Below are positions 21,802 through 22,039 of a stretch of DNA of 22,039 nt, piece by piece; within the stretch, counting starts at the first letter, position 1; each line of letters starts with the position of its first letter. A program made the translations under genes and the position numbers. This DNA comes from a virus. The notes under the pieces were generated by a model. The model did no database searches, was not told the origin of the DNA, and worked only from the letters and a program-made list of their open reading frames with translations. Where the stretch lies: positions 1 through 22,039 of IMG/VR virus record IMGVR_UViG_3300018080_000642; one strand, 5' to 3'.

Positions 21802-21816
21802 CTAACCCTTTTATAA
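21802..21816 (+). promoter_or_regulatory. CTAACCCTT element 3
   Basis: CTAACCCTTTTATAA, identical to element 1, starting 33 nt before the ATG at 21835 and 15 nt after the preceding terminator. Confidence 0.55.
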
Positions 21817-21834
21817 ACGCAAAATAAATTTGCT

Positions 21835-22039
21835 ATGAAAAAAGAAAAAATTAAAACTCTTGAAATCAAGATTTTTAAATCTAAGAATGACAATGTATCC
21901 AGCTGGGGATACCTTATCAAAGACATAAACTCTGACAAGTTCTATGTCAAGCACAAGAAATATCTTACAAAGATATTTGGCAAGAAGCCTTTTGACACTA
22001 TCTATAAGATAGACGCCAAAGTCTTCAAGAATGAGAAAG
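21835..22039 (+). CDS. Small rightward protein, cut by window end
   Basis: At least 68 residues from the ATG at 21835 with no stop before the window edge. It starts MKKEKIKTLEIKIFKSKND, is Lys-rich, and continues with beta-strand and aromatic segments (WGYLIKDINSDKFYVKHKKY, IYKIDAKVFKNEK). It has the same upstream element as the two preceding genes. Not recognised; probably an early protein of the same set. Confidence 0.6.
   Translation, partial: MKKEKIKTLEIKIFKSKNDNVSSWGYLIKDINSDKFYVKHKKYLTKIFGKKPFDTIYKIDAKVFKNEK

Noticed and set aside
1-22039. tRNA genes, CRISPR arrays, insertion sequences or an integrase
   Set aside because: I saw no cloverleaf, no regularly spaced repeats and no transposase or integrase motifs; the gaps are short and explained by promoters and terminators.

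Overview
This window is a piece of an AT-rich double-stranded DNA phage of the crAss-like group (Crassvirales), which infect Bacteroidota. The evidence is a run of genes in crAss-like order: a 539-aa major capsid protein, a scaffold-like protein, a 914-aa portal with a glutamine-rich coiled-coil tail, a 733-aa large terminase, a PD-(D/E)XK nuclease and an IHF/HU-type subunit. Genes lack strong Shine-Dalgarno sites, and candidate promoters resemble the Bacteroidota form (TTTG / TAnnTTTG), which also fits a Bacteroidota host. Genus and host cannot be fixed from sequence reading alone. TAG is used as an ordinary stop (portal, 97-aa gene), so I see no sign of the TAG recoding known in some crAss-like phages.

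Layout. Everything from 1 to 21143 reads leftward; the last ~0.7 kb reads rightward, so the window crosses a divergent junction. In transcription order on the minus strand: (i) 21143-18527, a 55-aa CxxC protein, an unknown 210-aa protein, a GT2 glycosyltransferase, a shortened DegT/DnrJ-type sugar aminotransferase and a hexapeptide acyltransferase, which look like an amino-sugar or surface-glycan cassette; (ii) 18427-16798, two membrane proteins, a small helical protein with an Acb2/Tad1-like look, a GroES-like co-chaperonin, a conserved 97-aa phage protein and a DUF3310 protein, closed by a strong terminator; (iii) 16672-12077, fibre and appendage genes (beta-helix fibre, 208-aa fibre, and a 34-aa peptide made only of the fibre's N-terminal motif), then holin, unimolecular spanin, amidase and a 52-aa protein, closed by a terminator; (iv) 11961-1, the packaging and head block: small proteins, IHF-like, zinc-ribbon-like, nuclease, TerS candidate, TerL, portal, scaffold, MCP, a terminator, a 337-aa probable virion protein and a basic protein cut by the window edge.

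The rightward end is organised differently. Three very short genes (72 aa, 44 aa and one cut by the window end) each start 33-38 nt after a shared CTAACCCTT-type element, and the first two end in strong intrinsic terminators. The first terminator lies inside the coding sequence, upstream of the stop codon. These look like early, single-gene transcription units. The divergent junction holds several inverted repeats.

Most promising for follow-up: the CTAACCCTT element, the terminator inside a gene, the fibre-motif mini-gene, the glycan cassette with a half-size aminotransferase, and the possible anti-CBASS/Thoeris sponge next to a phage GroES. Functional calls for small genes are inferences from reading, not database results.
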